A stretch of 64,000 bases of DNA from Holophaga foetida DSM 6591 (GCF_000242615.2 NZ_KI912268.1:1708551-1772550); one strand, 5' to 3'; counted from the stretch's first letter, positions 26,404 to 35,963 are shown. Numbers and translations are program-made. Notes: a model not told the origin generated them from the sequence alone.

Positions 26404-26616
26404 TGGCGCGGATCTTCAGACTGGCCACCTGGGCCTCAGCCCCCAATTCGTAGGGGGATTCCCCCACGACCTCCACCCCCTGGAACCCGGCCTCCCGGAT
26501 GGCGGCCAGATAGTCCTCCTTGAGGAGGGCTCCAGGCCATCCGGGGGAAGACCTTCGGATGCCAGCAGTCTGGTCACCTGGGTGAGATCGGCGTGTACAC
26601 GTTTCCTGAGGAGCAT
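26404..26616 (-). pseudogene. Fused debris of ars genes (arsN2-like start, arsM-like end)
   Basis: From ATG 26616 the frame reads MLLRKRVHADLTQVTRLLAS, EGLPPDGLE, the usual beginning of ArsN2-type acetyltransferases, then degenerates. In another frame, about 26535 to 26406 reads YLAAIREAGFQGVEVVGESP and QVASLKIRAIK, the C-terminal end of the arsenite methyltransferase ArsM. Both lie downstream of an arsR gene, as in real ars operons, so an operon was deleted and left these ends. Confidence 0.55.
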
Positions 26617-26649
26617 GGCTTCTCCTGAAAAAGGGGGTTGGAAAGGCTT

Positions 26650-26985
26650 TCAGTTCCCTGATGGGCAGCAGGGCGTGGGGACCTCCGCACTGCCCTGCCC
26701 CCCCGAGCAGCAGTCCTGCCAGAGGTAGTCGGTAAGGGCGTGGAGGCTCTGAAAATCAGCGCGATAGCGGAGGGTGGTGCCATCCCGCTCCACGCGCAGC
26801 AGTTGGGTGCTGGCCAGGCAGGCCAGGTGATGGCTGAGGGTGGAGGCGGGAATGCCGACCCGCTCCTGGATCTCCCCGGCGGGGGTGCCGCCCTCGGGGC
26901 CCTGGACCACCAGGCGGAGGATGAAGAGCCGGAGTGGGTGCCCCAGGGCCTTGAAGCGTTCGGCGTTCTGCTCCATCGGGGTCAT
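26650..26985 (-). CDS. arsR: ArsR-family metalloregulator
   Basis: A 111-aa repressor with AGGAGG before ATG 26985. [36 protein letters not shown] (recognition helix) and REV-type wing [10 protein letters not shown] are typical of ArsR/SmtB winged helices. The C-terminus has vicinal cysteines (DCCSGGQG and PCCPSGN), plausible arsenite ligands of the type found in C-terminal-site ArsR proteins. An inverted repeat at 27037-27056 is a probable operator. Its former targets are reduced to debris downstream. Confidence 0.85.
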   Translation of the reverse strand: MTPMEQNAERFKALGHPLRLFILRLVVQGPEGGTPAGEIQERVGIPASTLSHHLACLASTQLLRVERDGTTLRYRADFQSLHALTDYLWQDCCSGGQGSAEVPTPCCPSGN

Positions 26986-27036
26986 CCAGGCCTCCTGGGA
27001 TTATTCTAGTTTTTTCGAAATACAACGCAAGGATAA

Positions 27037-27056
27037 ATTTCGAAGTTATTCGAAAT
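27037..27056. promoter_or_regulatory. Probable ArsR operator
   Basis: Perfect inverted repeat ATTTCGAA-GTTA-TTCGAAAT, 51 bases upstream of arsR, with another TTCGAAAT-like half-site near 27014. It also lies 45 bases before the helicase start on the other strand. Confidence 0.6.
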
Positions 27057-27100
27057 TCACAAACACCCTCCTCCAGGCCCACTGCGCTTACCATGGAGCC

Positions 27101-29614
27101 ATGACCACGCTCTACGATCTTCTCCCCCGGGACGGCGACTTCAGTTCCGAGAACCTCCTGGGGCGCTTCCTCGAATACGCCGAAGCCCAGGGCCTGAGCC
27201 TCTACCCGGCCCAGGAGCAGGCCATCCTGGAGATCTTCGAGGGCAAGAATGTCATCCTCAACACCCCCACAGGGTCAGGCAAGTCCCTGGTGGCCTCGGC
27301 CATGCATTTCCGTGCCCTGGCCCAGGGGCGGCGCTCCTTCTACACCTGCCCCATCAAGGCCCTGGTGAATGAGAAGTGGATGGCCCTCTGCCGGGAGTTC
27401 GGACCCCAGAACGTGGGGCTCAGCACCGGGGACGCCACCGTGAACCACGATGCGCCGATCCTCTGCTGCACCGCCGAGATCCTGGCCAACATCGCCCTGC
27501 ATGAAGGCCGGGAGGCCAACGTAGGGGACGTGGTCATGGACGAGTTCCACTACTACGCCGACCGTGAGCGGGGGGTGGCCTGGCAGGTGCCCCTCCTCAC
27601 CCTGCCCCAGACCAGCTTCCTGCTCATGAGCGCCACCCTCGGAGATACCGGCTTTTTCGAGACGGAACTGACCCGCCTCAACGGCCGGGAGACCGTAACG
27701 GTGAAGAACAACCACCGCCCCGTGCCCCTGGCCTTCTCCTACGCCGAATCCCCCCTGAGCCTGACCCTGGAGAAGCTGGTGGAGGAGGGCAAGGCCCCGG
27801 TCTACGTGGTCCACTTCACCCAGCTGGAGGCCGCCACCAGCGCCCAGGATTTCACCAGCATCAACGTCAGCACCCGGGAGGAGAAGACGGCCATCGCCGC
27901 GGCCATCGATACCTTCAAGTTCAACAGCCCCTATGGCCCTGACCTCAAGCGCTGGCTGCGCCACGGCATCGGCCTGCACCATGCCGGGCTCCTGCCCAAG
28001 TACCGGGTCCTGGTGGAGCAGCTGGCCCAGAAGGGCCTGCTCAAGGTCATCTGCGGCACCGACACCCTGGGGGTGGGCATCAACGTCCCCATCCGCACGG
28101 TGCTCTTCACCAAGCTCTGCAAGTACAGCGGCGACAAGACGGCCATCCTCAGCGCCCGGGACTTCCACCAGATCTCGGGCCGGGCGGGGCGCAAGGGCTT
28201 CGACACCGTGGGCTACGTGGTGGCCCAGGCCCCGGAGCACGTCATCGAGAACAAGAAGCTGATCGCCAAGCCCGGCCGCAAGTTCGTGCCCCGCAAGCCC
28301 CCGGAGCGCAACTTCGTCATGTGGGATGACAAGACCTTCAACCGTCTCATCGAGGCCCAGCCCGAGCGGCTCCAGTCCCGCTTCCAGGTCACCCACGGCA
28401 TGCTCCTGAACGTCCTTTCCCGCAAGGGGGACGGCTGTGAAGCCATGCGCACCCTGATCCGGGAGAGCCACGAGACGGACCGGGCCAAGGAGGGGCACCG
28501 ACGCCGTGGCTGGCAGCTCTTCCGCAGCCTCCTGGCCCGCCGCATCGTGGAGTTCATCCCCCCCACCCCCGAGGGCGCCAAGCTGAGGGTCAACGTGGAG
28601 CTCCAGGAAGACTTCTCCATGAACCAGGCCCTGTCCCTCTACCTCATGGACACCCTGCAGCTCCTGGACAAGGAGTCCCCCACCTACGCCCTGGACCTCC
28701 TGACCCTGGTGGAATCCATCCTGGAGAACCCCGAGGTGGTGCTCCGCAAGCAGCTGGATCGCGTGAAGACCAAGCGCCTGGCCGAGATGAAGATGGAGGG
28801 CATCGAGTACGACAAGCGCATGGAGGAGCTGGAGAAACTGGAGTATCCCAAGCCCCTGCGGGACTTTGTATACACCACCTTCAACGCCTTCGCCGACGCC
28901 CACCCCTGGGTGGGCCAGGAGGCCATCCGCCCCAAGTCCATCGCCCGGGAGATGTTCGAGACCTACCGGACCTTCTCGGACTACGTGCGGGACTACGAAC
29001 TGCAGCGGGCCGAAGGGCTCCTGCTGCGCCACCTCAACAGCACCTACAAGGTCCTTGCCCAGACCGTGCCCGATGCCGCCAAGACCGACGAGGTGCGGGA
29101 AATGGAACTGTATCTGGGCGCCATGATCCGCCAAGTGGATTCGAGCCTGCTCGACGAATGGGAGAAGATGCAGAACGCCGATTACAAAGCCGAAGAGAGT
29201 CAGGAGCTGCGCCCCCCCGAGGCCCTGCGCGATGTCACCAAGGACCGCAAGAGCTTCACCGCCGCCATTCGCGACCGCATCTTCACCTTCCTGCGACACC
29301 TGGTGTCCAACGACTTCGAAGAGGCCCTGGGCCTGCTCCAGGAACTGGGCGACGCCTCGGACTGGACCCAAGAACGCCTGAAGGCCGCCATGGAAAGCTA
29401 CCGCGCAGAGCACCAGGGCCCCCGCCTGGACCCCGAGGGTCGCAATCTGCGCCACACCTACACCAAGGACAATGGCGAAGGCATGCACGTCCAGCAGATG
29501 CTGGTAGACCGCGAGGAATTGAACGACTGGGTGGCCGAATTCCAGGTGGACCTGACGGCTTCGAGGGACGGAAACAGGCCCATCATGAAGCTGGAGAGGC
29601 TGGAGGGGATCTAG
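27101..29614 (+). CDS. Ski2-like DExH helicase with DUF3516-type C-terminus
   Basis: An 837-aa protein; ATG 27101 (GGAG just upstream) is chosen because the frame before it overlaps arsR. Motifs: NTPTGSGKS (Walker A, near residue 57), DEFHYY (DExH), [20 protein letters not shown] and [12 protein letters not shown]. This set is that of Ski2/Mtr4-like RNA helicases, and the roughly 400-residue helical C-terminus fits the bacterial DUF3516 family. Such proteins are predicted RNA or DNA unwinding enzymes; the bacterial members are little studied. It appears to be a single-gene unit, with the promoter shared with the ArsR operator region. Confidence 0.85.
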   Translation: MTTLYDLLPRDGDFSSENLLGRFLEYAEAQGLSLYPAQEQAILEIFEGKNVILNTPTGSGKSLVASAMHFRALAQGRRSFYTCPIKALVNEKWMALCREFGPQNVGLSTGDATVNHDAPILCCTAEILANIALHEGREANVGDVVMDEFHYYADRERGVAWQVPLLTLPQTSFLLMSATLGDTGFFETELTRLNGRETVTVKNNHRPVPLAFSYAESPLSLTLEKLVEEGKAPVYVVHFTQLEAATSAQDFTSINVSTREEKTAIAAAIDTFKFNSPYGPDLKRWLRHGIGLHHAGLLPKYRVLVEQLAQKGLLKVICGTDTLGVGINVPIRTVLFTKLCKYSGDKTAILSARDFHQISGRAGRKGFDTVGYVVAQAPEHVIENKKLIAKPGRKFVPRKPPERNFVMWDDKTFNRLIEAQPERLQSRFQVTHGMLLNVLSRKGDGCEAMRTLIRESHETDRAKEGHRRRGWQLFRSLLARRIVEFIPPTPEGAKLRVNVELQEDFSMNQALSLYLMDTLQLLDKESPTYALDLLTLVESILENPEVVLRKQLDRVKTKRLAEMKMEGIEYDKRMEELEKLEYPKPLRDFVYTTFNAFADAHPWVGQEAIRPKSIAREMFETYRTFSDYVRDYELQRAEGLLLRHLNSTYKVLAQTVPDAAKTDEVREMELYLGAMIRQVDSSLLDEWEKMQNADYKAEESQELRPPEALRDVTKDRKSFTAAIRDRIFTFLRHLVSNDFEEALGLLQELGDASDWTQERLKAAMESYRAEHQGPRLDPEGRNLRHTYTKDNGEGMHVQQMLVDREELNDWVAEFQVDLTASRDGNRPIMKLERLEGI

Positions 29615-29669
29615 CGGAGTGCTCCCAGGAATCGTTGGATCGTGAAATACCACCGAGACCCTACACTAA

Positions 29670-29696
29670 ATTGTATAAATTTTCAATTTATACAAT
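29670..29696. promoter_or_regulatory. Palindrome upstream of the beta-barrel gene
   Basis: Perfect dyad of 12-base arms ATTGTATAAATT and AATTTATACAAT separated by TTC. AT-rich, 73 bases before the start codon, with TATTAT further downstream as a possible -10. It could be an operator. Confidence 0.5.
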
Positions 29697-29768
29697 CCAT
29701 TCCAAGCAGTCTATTATGACACTTCAACCGACACGCAATGGCTCCCATTGCGAAACACCGGAGGTAGT

Positions 29769-30314
29769 ATGAAGTCCGCATTCATGATCACCGCACTCGC
29801 ACTCACGACCGTCATGGGCTACGCCCAAGCCCCCAAGGCAGGTTTCCAGGTCACCCTCTCCAGCCCCCAGGGAGATCTGGCGGACTTCGTAGACGACCAG
29901 GTCGGCTTCGGCATCGGCGGGCATCTCTTCTTCGACCTGCAGGGAGGCCACGCCTTGGTGCCCCGCATCGATTACATCGCCTATAGCAACGATGACTATG
30001 ACGGCGAAGCCAAGGCCTCGACCCTCAGCTTCGGCGTTGACTACAACTACTTCCTCGAGCGGCGGGCCAACCGGGGCCTTTACGTGGCCGCCGGAGCCGC
30101 CATCACCCGCGGAAAGATCGAGTACCGGGACGACTATGACGCCTATTACGACTATTCTTACAACGACACGGCCCTGGGCTTCAGCATCGGCGGCGGCTAC
30201 CGATTCAACTCCAACATCGGAGTCGAAGTGAAGTACAACACCGTCTCATTCTCCAAATACGGCTACGACGTCGATGCCCCCAGCCTCAACGCCTCCTTCG
30301 TCTGCCGCTTCTAG
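29769..30314 (+). CDS. Outer-membrane beta-barrel protein
   Basis: A 181-aa exported protein with GGAGGTAGT directly before ATG 29769. Residues 1-20 (MKSAFMITALALTTVMGYAQ) form a signal peptide. The rest alternates polar and hydrophobic residues with many glycines and aromatics (GFGIGGHLFFDLQGGHALVP, LSFGVDYNYFLERRAN, GFSIGGGYRFNSNIGVEVKY) and ends in a C-terminal phenylalanine (NASFVCRF), the mark of outer-membrane barrels. Probably an eight-stranded OmpA/OmpW-like barrel of unknown ligand. Confidence 0.8.
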   Translation: MKSAFMITALALTTVMGYAQAPKAGFQVTLSSPQGDLADFVDDQVGFGIGGHLFFDLQGGHALVPRIDYIAYSNDDYDGEAKASTLSFGVDYNYFLERRANRGLYVAAGAAITRGKIEYRDDYDAYYDYSYNDTALGFSIGGGYRFNSNIGVEVKYNTVSFSKYGYDVDAPSLNASFVCRF

Positions 30315-30329
30315 AAAACGGTCCAACCT

Positions 30330-30364
30330 CGCCCCAGGGCCCCGCAAGGGGCCCTGGGGCGTTT
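30330..30364 (+). terminator. Strong terminator of the beta-barrel gene
   Basis: A 14-bp perfect stem starting CGCCCCAGGGCCCC with loop GCAA, followed by TTT. Confidence 0.8.
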
Positions 30365-30420
30365 CAGGGCTGCAGAAGCTCAAACCGGCTGCCCCCTTGC
30401 CCCTCCGCTATGATGACCCC

Positions 30421-31089
30421 ATGCGAGAGTCGCCCCTCTTCCAGCTCTACCGTCGCCTCCTGGCGGAGTACGGCCCCCAGGGATGGTGGCCCCTGCTGGA
30501 CCACCCCGGCACCAACCCCACCAAGACCGGCTCCATCACGGGTTACCATCCGGGGGATTATGCCTTCCCGAAAACGGATGCCCAGCGCTTCGAGATCGGC
30601 GTGGGGGCCATCCTCACCCAGAACACCGCCTGGCCCAATGTCGAAAAGGCCCTGGTGAACATGAAGGCAGCCTCGGCGCTGGATCCCCAGAGCCTCCTGG
30701 ACCTGGCCCCGGAGGCTCTGGGCGCCATGATCCGCCCCTCGGGGTATTTCAATGCCAAGACCCGCAAGCTCAAGGCCTGGGCCAGCTTCTACCTGGGCCT
30801 CGTCGGCGCCGTCCCCAGTCGCCCTGCCCTGCTGGAGGTCTGGGGCATCGGCCCCGAGACCGCCGACAGCATCCGGCTCTATGCCTACGAGCAGCCCGAG
30901 CTGGTAGTGGACGCTTACACCCGGCGAGTCCTGGAGACCGAGGGGCTGGTCCCGCAGGGCACGAACTACGAGGCCCTGAAAAAAATCTGCATCGATCATT
31001 TGCCAGCGGATCCTTTGATCTACCAGGAATTCCATGCCCTCATGGTTGAGCGGGCCAAGCGAATGAAAACGCACCCCCTTGGAAAATGA
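30421..31089 (+). CDS. MagIII-like DNA glycosylase (HhH-GPD)
   Basis: A 222-aa member of the endonuclease III superfamily. ATG 30421 gives the usual family length. VGAILTQNTAWPNVEKAL is the family N-terminal helix pair, GIGPETADSIRLYA is the helix-hairpin-helix, and VVDAYTRRV carries the catalytic aspartate. The lyase lysine of endonuclease III (GVGRKTAN) is replaced by Pro-Glu, and the four-cysteine iron-sulphur loop is absent. This matches MagIII, the 3-methyladenine glycosylase first described in Helicobacter, so a monofunctional repair enzyme for alkylated bases is likely. Confidence 0.8.
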   Translation: MRESPLFQLYRRLLAEYGPQGWWPLLDHPGTNPTKTGSITGYHPGDYAFPKTDAQRFEIGVGAILTQNTAWPNVEKALVNMKAASALDPQSLLDLAPEALGAMIRPSGYFNAKTRKLKAWASFYLGLVGAVPSRPALLEVWGIGPETADSIRLYAYEQPELVVDAYTRRVLETEGLVPQGTNYEALKKICIDHLPADPLIYQEFHALMVERAKRMKTHPLGK

Positions 31090-31105
31090 TAGGATCAGAC
31101 CACAA

Positions 31106-31242
31106 CCTCAGGGCGGGGCGTAACTCCCCACCGGCGGTATCCCGGTCCGACCGGGGAGCCCGCGAGCGCCTTCCTCGGAAGGGTCAGCAGATCCGGTGAG
31201 ATGCCGGAGCCGACGGTCACAGTCCGGAAAGAAGAGGTCACT
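31106..31242 (+). ncRNA. FMN riboswitch (RFN element)
   Basis: The conserved blocks are present in order: CAGGGCGGGG-AACTCCCCACCGGCGGTA, AGCCCGCGAGCGCC, GGTCAGCAGATCCGGTGAGA, GCCGGAGCCGACGGTCACAG and TCCGGA-AGAAG. It precedes ribB by about 50 bases and should reduce ribB expression when FMN is abundant. Confidence 0.95.
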
Positions 31243-31291
31243 CCAGCCAATCTGGACCGTGCCGCCCTGCGTATCTTTTCGAGGAGCGGAC

Positions 31292-31957
31292 ATGCAGGAA
31301 AAGGGACTGGAAGCCTACGGGGATGCGATGGAGCGGGTGGAGCGCGGTCTGGCTTCGCTGCGCGCGGGCTCGGGCGTGCTGGTGGTGGATGACGAGGACC
31401 GTGAGAACGAGGGCGATCTCATCTTCTCGGCCCAGCACCTGACCGTGCCCCAGATGGCCCAGCTCATCCGTGAGTGCAGCGGCATCGTGTGCCTCTGCCT
31501 GCCGGACGAGAAGGTCAAGGCCCTGGAACTGCCCATGATGGTGGAGCACAACTCCAGCCATTTCTCCACAGCCTTCACCGTCACCATCGAGGCCGCCGAG
31601 GGCGTCACCACTGGTGTCTCCGCAGCGGATCGGGTGCGCACCATCCAGGCCGCCAGCGCCCCTGACGCCAAGCCCTCAGACCTTCGCCGCCCCGGCCACG
31701 TCTTCCCCCTCCGGGCCCGCCCCGGCGGCGTCCTGGAGCGCATGGGCCACACCGAGGCCACCGTGGATCTCATGCGCCTGGCGGGCCTGGGCTCCTGCGG
31801 TGTCCTCTGCGAAGTGACCAATCCCGATGGCAGCATGGCCCGGCTTCCGGAAATCATTGCCTTCGGTGAGCGCGAGGGCTACCCCGTGATGGCGGTAGCG
31901 GATCTGGTGGTCTACCGCCAGGCCCTGGAGCGGGAGCTGGTGAGCGCGAACAGCTGA
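31292..31957 (+). CDS. ribB: 3,4-dihydroxy-2-butanone-4-phosphate synthase
   Basis: A 221-aa enzyme making the four-carbon unit of riboflavin from ribulose 5-phosphate. Start ATG 31292 follows [17 protein letters not shown] (acidic metal site), [14 protein letters not shown]-type loop [32 protein letters not shown] and [13 protein letters not shown] are the family motifs. It is not fused to ribA, unlike many bacterial forms (about 400 aa). Control by the FMN riboswitch upstream agrees with the function. Confidence 0.96.
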   Translation: MQEKGLEAYGDAMERVERGLASLRAGSGVLVVDDEDRENEGDLIFSAQHLTVPQMAQLIRECSGIVCLCLPDEKVKALELPMMVEHNSSHFSTAFTVTIEAAEGVTTGVSAADRVRTIQAASAPDAKPSDLRRPGHVFPLRARPGGVLERMGHTEATVDLMRLAGLGSCGVLCEVTNPDGSMARLPEIIAFGEREGYPVMAVADLVVYRQALERELVSANS

Positions 31958-32008
31958 GAGCGATCCAGCAAGCCACGGAACAAGCCTTCTCCGGGGAAAA
32001 AGTATGTT

Positions 32009-32237
32009 GGCCGCGGATAAATCGGATGCACGCGGATAAAGAAAGTGGACCAAAGGCTGGACACTCTGGCCGCCCCGCTATGCGGGGGCGCGCGGCGAAG
32101 CCGCACGCGTTCCGAGAGGGACAGGTGGCTATGGCACGCTTGCGTGCCTCCGCCGCCTGTCCCTCTCGGAACCAGGCCTGAGTGTCCTGGTGAACTGCAG
32201 CATCTTCTATCCGCGTTCATCTTATTCATCCGCGGCT
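32009..32237. repeat. Large self-complementary element, copy A
   Basis: Outer arms built of GCGGAT(A/G)AA-type units (32009-32041 and 32208-32236) enclose a closing stem (GGACACTCTGGCC / GGCCTGAGTGTCC), hairpin CGCCCCGC-TAT-GCGGGGGCG, hairpin GCGGC-GAA-GCCGC, and a 21-bp stem (32109-32129 with 32152-32172) capped by GGCACGC-TT-GCGTGCC. Copies B (40615-40857) and C (54231-54464) have the same layout with different but still paired sequences. Noncoding, between ribB and an exported-protein gene. Confidence 0.8.
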
Positions 32238-32300
32238 GATTCTTCTTTCGTTCGCCGACTCCCGTCATGCCCCGCCGATCCAGTCGACGCTGCAAAACGC

Positions 32301-32334
32301 ATGAACCCGATGCCCCTGGGGACATCGGGTTCAT
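32301..32334 (-). terminator. Hairpin after the exported-protein gene
   Basis: Perfect 12-bp stem ATGAACCCGATG / CATCGGGTTCAT, 20 bases beyond the stop on the minus strand, followed by GCGTTTTG. Confidence 0.55.
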
Positions 32335-32354
32335 GGCAGCCTGGGGCGTCAAGC

Positions 32355-33473
32355 TTACTTGCCGCTCGTGATCTTGGGGGCCATGAGGTTCAGGCCATTG
32401 CGCTGGAGATCGAAGACCTGGGAGGCCGTGCCCACCAGAAGGGCGATCTGGAACTCATCGCCGCCCTTCTTCTGGGCTCCCACGGGGGGGGCGCTGTGAA
32501 TGGCCGAGGACTTCATGCCCTTGACCCAGTTCAGCCCCAGATCGAAATCCCACTTCACGCTCTTGCCCGTCAACTCCCCGGAGATGTGGTTCATGAGCCC
32601 ATCCCCGCCATAGGCCACCTGAAGGTATCCAGGCCCCTCCATCCCCTTGCTCTGGTTGGCGATGGCCACGGACTGAAGCTTGCCGTTCCCCTGGTAGTTG
32701 AAAGTCATGGTCGTCTGCACGCCCTGGCTCACATTGGAGAAGCGGATCCGGTAGGGCAGGTGCGTGGCCTTGTCGTAGGCGATCTCCATCCGCCCCCGCT
32801 TCCAGAAGCCGAGGGTATCCTTGAGGCTCTGCTCCCGCTTGGCGGGGTCGTAGGCACCCGTGGGGGCATGGAAGACGGCGGTCTGAAGGATACGCCCGTT
32901 CAGGTTTTCCTCCTGGCCCAGGCTAGGCTTGAAGGTCGAAGCATCGATGTAGGCGGCCTTGATGTCCAGGATGACGGTGCGGAACCATCCCATGTAGGAG
33001 AGGGGCGCATCGCCGGTGGGCAGGTCCACCGCCGTGGTGTAGGCGTTCTGGTCCTTGCTGTAGATGAAGCCGCGCTGGCCGACCCGGGTGTAGACCATCT
33101 GCCCGAAGTCCCCGCCGGTCTCCGTGCGGAAATCCCCATTGGCGAAGTACGTCCCCTTGAGCTGCAGGGCCGCCTTGCCGCCCTTGGAGGCAATCCCCTT
33201 GAGCTGCCCCTGGGACACCTGGCTGGCCTTGTTGTTGATGGCCGCAGCCGAAAGGGTGAGGTCCATGCGACCGCTCACCTCCACGGCATTGCGATCCTGA
33301 TAGGACTTGCCGAACCAGGCCCCGTCCACCGCGTCCAGCACCTGCTGGAAGGCTTGCCGGGCAGCCAGAGCCTCAGGATTGGAAGCGGCCTGGGAATGGG
33401 GCTTGGCGGGCGCAGCATGGACGATGGCGGTACCGCACACCAGGATGAGGGCGAGAGATGAAGCAAGACGCAT
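32355..33473 (-). CDS. Exported hypothetical protein, possibly LolA-like fold
   Basis: A 372-aa protein. I take ATG 33473 because it begins a good signal peptide (MRLASSLALILVCGTAIVHA, cleavage after AHA/AAP). The mature part is beta-rich with repeated single-strand patterns (VSGRMDLTLSAAAIN, LQLKGTYFANGDFRTE, GRMEIAYDKATHLPYRIRFS, TTMTFNYQGNGKLQSVAI), resembling periplasmic lipid-carrier folds (LolA/LolB/RseB-like), but no diagnostic residue proves this. Probably periplasmic. Single gene with its own terminator. Confidence 0.65.
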   Translation of the reverse strand: MRLASSLALILVCGTAIVHAAPAKPHSQAASNPEALAARQAFQQVLDAVDGAWFGKSYQDRNAVEVSGRMDLTLSAAAINNKASQVSQGQLKGIASKGGKAALQLKGTYFANGDFRTETGGDFGQMVYTRVGQRGFIYSKDQNAYTTAVDLPTGDAPLSYMGWFRTVILDIKAAYIDASTFKPSLGQEENLNGRILQTAVFHAPTGAYDPAKREQSLKDTLGFWKRGRMEIAYDKATHLPYRIRFSNVSQGVQTTMTFNYQGNGKLQSVAIANQSKGMEGPGYLQVAYGGDGLMNHISGELTGKSVKWDFDLGLNWVKGMKSSAIHSAPPVGAQKKGGDEFQIALLVGTASQVFDLQRNGLNLMAPKITSGK

Positions 33474-33548
33474 GAATAGAACTCCTAACAAGGATATGTG
33501 TGCTGAGCGTAGGGGCTTGGTTCCCAATGATTCAGGCAGGGAACCCTA

Positions 33549-33920
33549 TCAACGCACACCACCCTCGACGGAGGCCTGGGGATCCACAACCGTGTCGCCG
33601 CCCTTTTTGATCACCGAACCGGTCACACGCCCGAAGATCTTTACGTCACCGCCCTGATTGATGATGTCGCCGTGCACAGATCCCCGAACAACGAGCTTGC
33701 CGCCCTTCTCTACCGTAATATTCCCGAAAATCACACCGGGCAGCGTCAATGAGCCGCCATCAGCCACGATGAAGCTGCGACGTACGACATTTTCGATGGT
33801 CCTGGCTGTCTTGAGAATGGCGGGTGGGCCCTGGGCCAGGAGGGAAGCGGAGCGGGTGCCAGCCACCCCGAGAAGAAGCACCAGGGCGGGCAAAATGGAG
33901 AGAGAGCGAAGCAGACTCAT
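33549..33920 (-). CDS. Small exported bactofilin-like protein, copy 1
   Basis: A 123-aa protein with start ATG 33920 and an N-terminal signal (LLRSLSILPALVLLLGVAG). The remainder is a short right-handed beta-helix of the bactofilin (polymer-forming cytoskeletal) type: SFIVADGGSLTLPGVIFGN, ITVEKGGKLVVRGSVHGD, IINQGGDVKIFGRVTGSVIK. Bactofilins are normally cytosolic, so an exported form is unusual. It follows a large lipoprotein gene after a conserved hairpin, and the same pair recurs at 36860-39301. It ends at GGVR, shorter than copy 2. Confidence 0.75.
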   Translation of the reverse strand: MSLLRSLSILPALVLLLGVAGTRSASLLAQGPPAILKTARTIENVVRRSFIVADGGSLTLPGVIFGNITVEKGGKLVVRGSVHGDIINQGGDVKIFGRVTGSVIKKGGDTVVDPQASVEGGVR

Positions 33921-33972
33921 GGAAATCGGGACCTTCAGAGAAAAAGAAAAGTCGTGGACTGACAGGAAACGA

Positions 33973-34014
33973 GCAGCCCGACCGCCCTGCAAGGAGCGCA
34001 GGACGGTCGGCTGC
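33973..34014 (-). promoter_or_regulatory. Conserved hairpin between lipoprotein and bactofilin-like genes, copy 1
   Basis: GCAGCCCGACCGCCCTGC pairs with GCAGGACGGTCGGCTGC across a 7-base loop. Nearly the same hairpin lies at 37347-37385 in the duplicate. Lacking a T-run on the minus strand, it may be an attenuator or mRNA-processing site that adjusts the ratio of the two products. Confidence 0.6.
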
Positions 34015-34031
34015 GGTTCACACCGGAGAAA

Positions 34032-35963
34032 CTAGTTCTCGGTGACCGTGATCTTGAAGTAGGCGCCAGTGGTGAGCGTCAGGCTGCTGGTGTAGGTGGC
34101 ACCGCTCGCCAGGCTGATCGCACTCACACCGCTCACCGCGCTGCCATCGGCGTTGCACTCCTGGATGCTCACGGAGACGCCGCTGCCCACCACGATGGAG
34201 GACGTGCCGCTCTGGGTCAGGCTGGTGATCGCGTAGACCAGGTTGGTGGGAGCCATCGAGCTCTCTGTGCCGGTGTAGGTATTGTTGGCCTTGGGAGCCG
34301 TGATGGTCCAGGTGCTGGCGCCGCTCAGGGTAACATTCAGCGTGCTGCCCGTGGTGTAGCCGTAGGTGTAGTCAAAAGCGCCGAAGTAAGAACAGGAATC
34401 GGGATTGGGGGTAGGCATGACGGTCTTGAGCACGCCGTCCAGAGTGCTCTCCTCGGTGGCCGTGGCGATGGAGATGGCGCCGGTCACGCTGGCACCACCA
34501 GAGATCACGACATCCAGTTCTTTTGCTTCGAAGCCGTGGATGATATCGCCAGTCACGGTAGAGTTATCGATGGTGAGGGTGGCACTGGTGCCGCTCCCAT
34601 TTCCACCGCCGGAATCATCGTTCGTCGCCGTCTCCAAGATGCGGCCATTGGCGGAGGTGATAGAGGCGCCATTCTTGATAGTGACATTGGGATAGGAGCC
34701 CTTGAGGACGAACAGGCCCTTGACGGTGCTCCAGGTCCCACCGTCCACCTCGAAGGTGCCACCGCTGTTGCCCCAGATCACCATGCCGAAGCGGCCGGAG
34801 GTGACGGTGTCGTTCCGGAAGTAGCCCGAGGCCGCCCCGTTGGCGGCGATGAGGACCATGTCGGGCACAGTGACGGTGCAGTCGTTGTAGTAGACCTTGG
34901 AGTCGTCGCCGATGGTGTAGCTGGCGTAACCCGAGTCCGTGACGGTGACCTTGCAGTTGTTGACGTTGAGGCGGACGGAGGTGTTGGTGTCCACCGAGAG
35001 GGCGCCCCAGTTCTTGGTGCTGAAGGTCGTGTCGTTGTAGGTGGCGGTGGCGTAATCCAGGAGGTTGGTGGCGCGGCAGTCACCCTTGATGCCCAGCATG
35101 AAGGGAGGCATCACCATGTAGCCCGGCGCGATGATGGTCGGCATGGCGGGAGTCCAATAGGCAGCGAAGAGCTCCTCATCGTCGCAGAGCTGGCCACCGC
35201 CAGTCTGGATGTAGCCAGCATTGCACTGCAGCGTGGAGTGCTCCTTCACCAGGATGGCCGTGCGGACGACGCCATCCGTGATGATGCTGGGGCTGTTGAG
35301 GGTGACATTGGCATAGCCCTGGGTCACCAGCCCGGCGCCCACGCCCGAGAAGTCGTTGCCGTATTCAACATACGTTGTCGAGTCAAAGTCCGTGCCGCCG
35401 TTGCCCGTGAGGTTCATGGTGAGGTTGTTGATCTTGAAGTCGCCGGCCGTGGTGGAGTCGGTGGCCGTGACCACAATGCCGTTGAAGGCGGGACCGACGG
35501 ACGTGATGGTGGCCCCATCCAAGGAGGTGAGGGACTCGGTGAGGGTGAGCCCCTGGACCGCAGAAGTGACCGACTTGGAGAGCACCGGGGCCCCGTCCTC
35601 GATGTAGGCAGCCGTGCGCCAGTCGTAGGTGTAGCCGCCGTTGGTGACCTCGATCAATTCCGTGGGTTCCAGGACCACACCGGTGCTCGAAGAGCTGGTA
35701 TAGGTCCCAGCAGCGATCGGCGTCTCGACGCCATCCACCGTCAGGGTCAGGCTACCACTGGCAGCCACGGGAAGGACATCCGCGATGGTTAGCGTGGTCA
35801 CCTTCGTAGTGGCGCTGATGGTCGCATTGTCGGAGTCGATGGTGAGCGAAGTCGTCGTGGTCGCAGCAGAGTTGCTAGAACTGCCGCCGCACGCAGTGAG
35901 GGCGACCAGCATCAGCGCAGTGGCACCCAGAGTCGCGGCACTCTTGAAGTATTTATTAACCAT
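34032..35963 (-). CDS. Large beta-helix lipoprotein, copy 1
   Basis: A 643-aa surface lipoprotein. ATG 35963 follows AGGAG. The signal peptide ends in the lipobox LTAC followed by GGSSSNSA, a flexible linker. The mature part contains many short strands with T, S, N and G turns (FKINNLTMNLTGNGG, YANVTLNSPSIITDGVVRT, ATYNDTTFSTKNWGALSVD, FEVDGGTWSTVKGLFVLKG), as in right-handed parallel beta-helix adhesins or pectate-lyase-like proteins. No catalytic motif of a lyase is clear. It aligns along its whole length with the 631-aa protein at 37406-39301. Confidence 0.8.
   Translation of the reverse strand: MVNKYFKSAATLGATALMLVALTACGGSSSNSAATTTTSLTIDSDNATISATTKVTTLTIADVLPVAASGSLTLTVDGVETPIAAGTYTSSSSTGVVLEPTELIEVTNGGYTYDWRTAAYIEDGAPVLSKSVTSAVQGLTLTESLTSLDGATITSVGPAFNGIVVTATDSTTAGDFKINNLTMNLTGNGGTDFDSTTYVEYGNDFSGVGAGLVTQGYANVTLNSPSIITDGVVRTAILVKEHSTLQCNAGYIQTGGGQLCDDEELFAAYWTPAMPTIIAPGYMVMPPFMLGIKGDCRATNLLDYATATYNDTTFSTKNWGALSVDTNTSVRLNVNNCKVTVTDSGYASYTIGDDSKVYYNDCTVTVPDMVLIAANGAASGYFRNDTVTSGRFGMVIWGNSGGTFEVDGGTWSTVKGLFVLKGSYPNVTIKNGASITSANGRILETATNDDSGGGNGSGTSATLTIDNSTVTGDIIHGFEAKELDVVISGGASVTGAISIATATEESTLDGVLKTVMPTPNPDSCSYFGAFDYTYGYTTGSTLNVTLSGASTWTITAPKANNTYTGTESSMAPTNLVYAITSLTQSGTSSIVVGSGVSVSIQECNADGSAVSGVSAISLASGATYTSSLTLTTGAYFKITVTEN

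Noticed and set aside
27275..29653. Open frame of 792 codons opposite the Ski2-like helicase
   Set aside because: Shadow of a clear helicase gene; no ribosome site or motif.
32190..33461. Long plus-strand frame over the exported protein gene
   Set aside because: Antisense to a gene with a signal peptide and ribosome site; partly runs through repeat copy A.
34536..35792. Plus-strand frame of 418 codons opposite lipoprotein copy 1
   Set aside because: Its composition (G, D, V, H rich) is a complement artefact of the Thr/Ser/Asn-rich lipoprotein.
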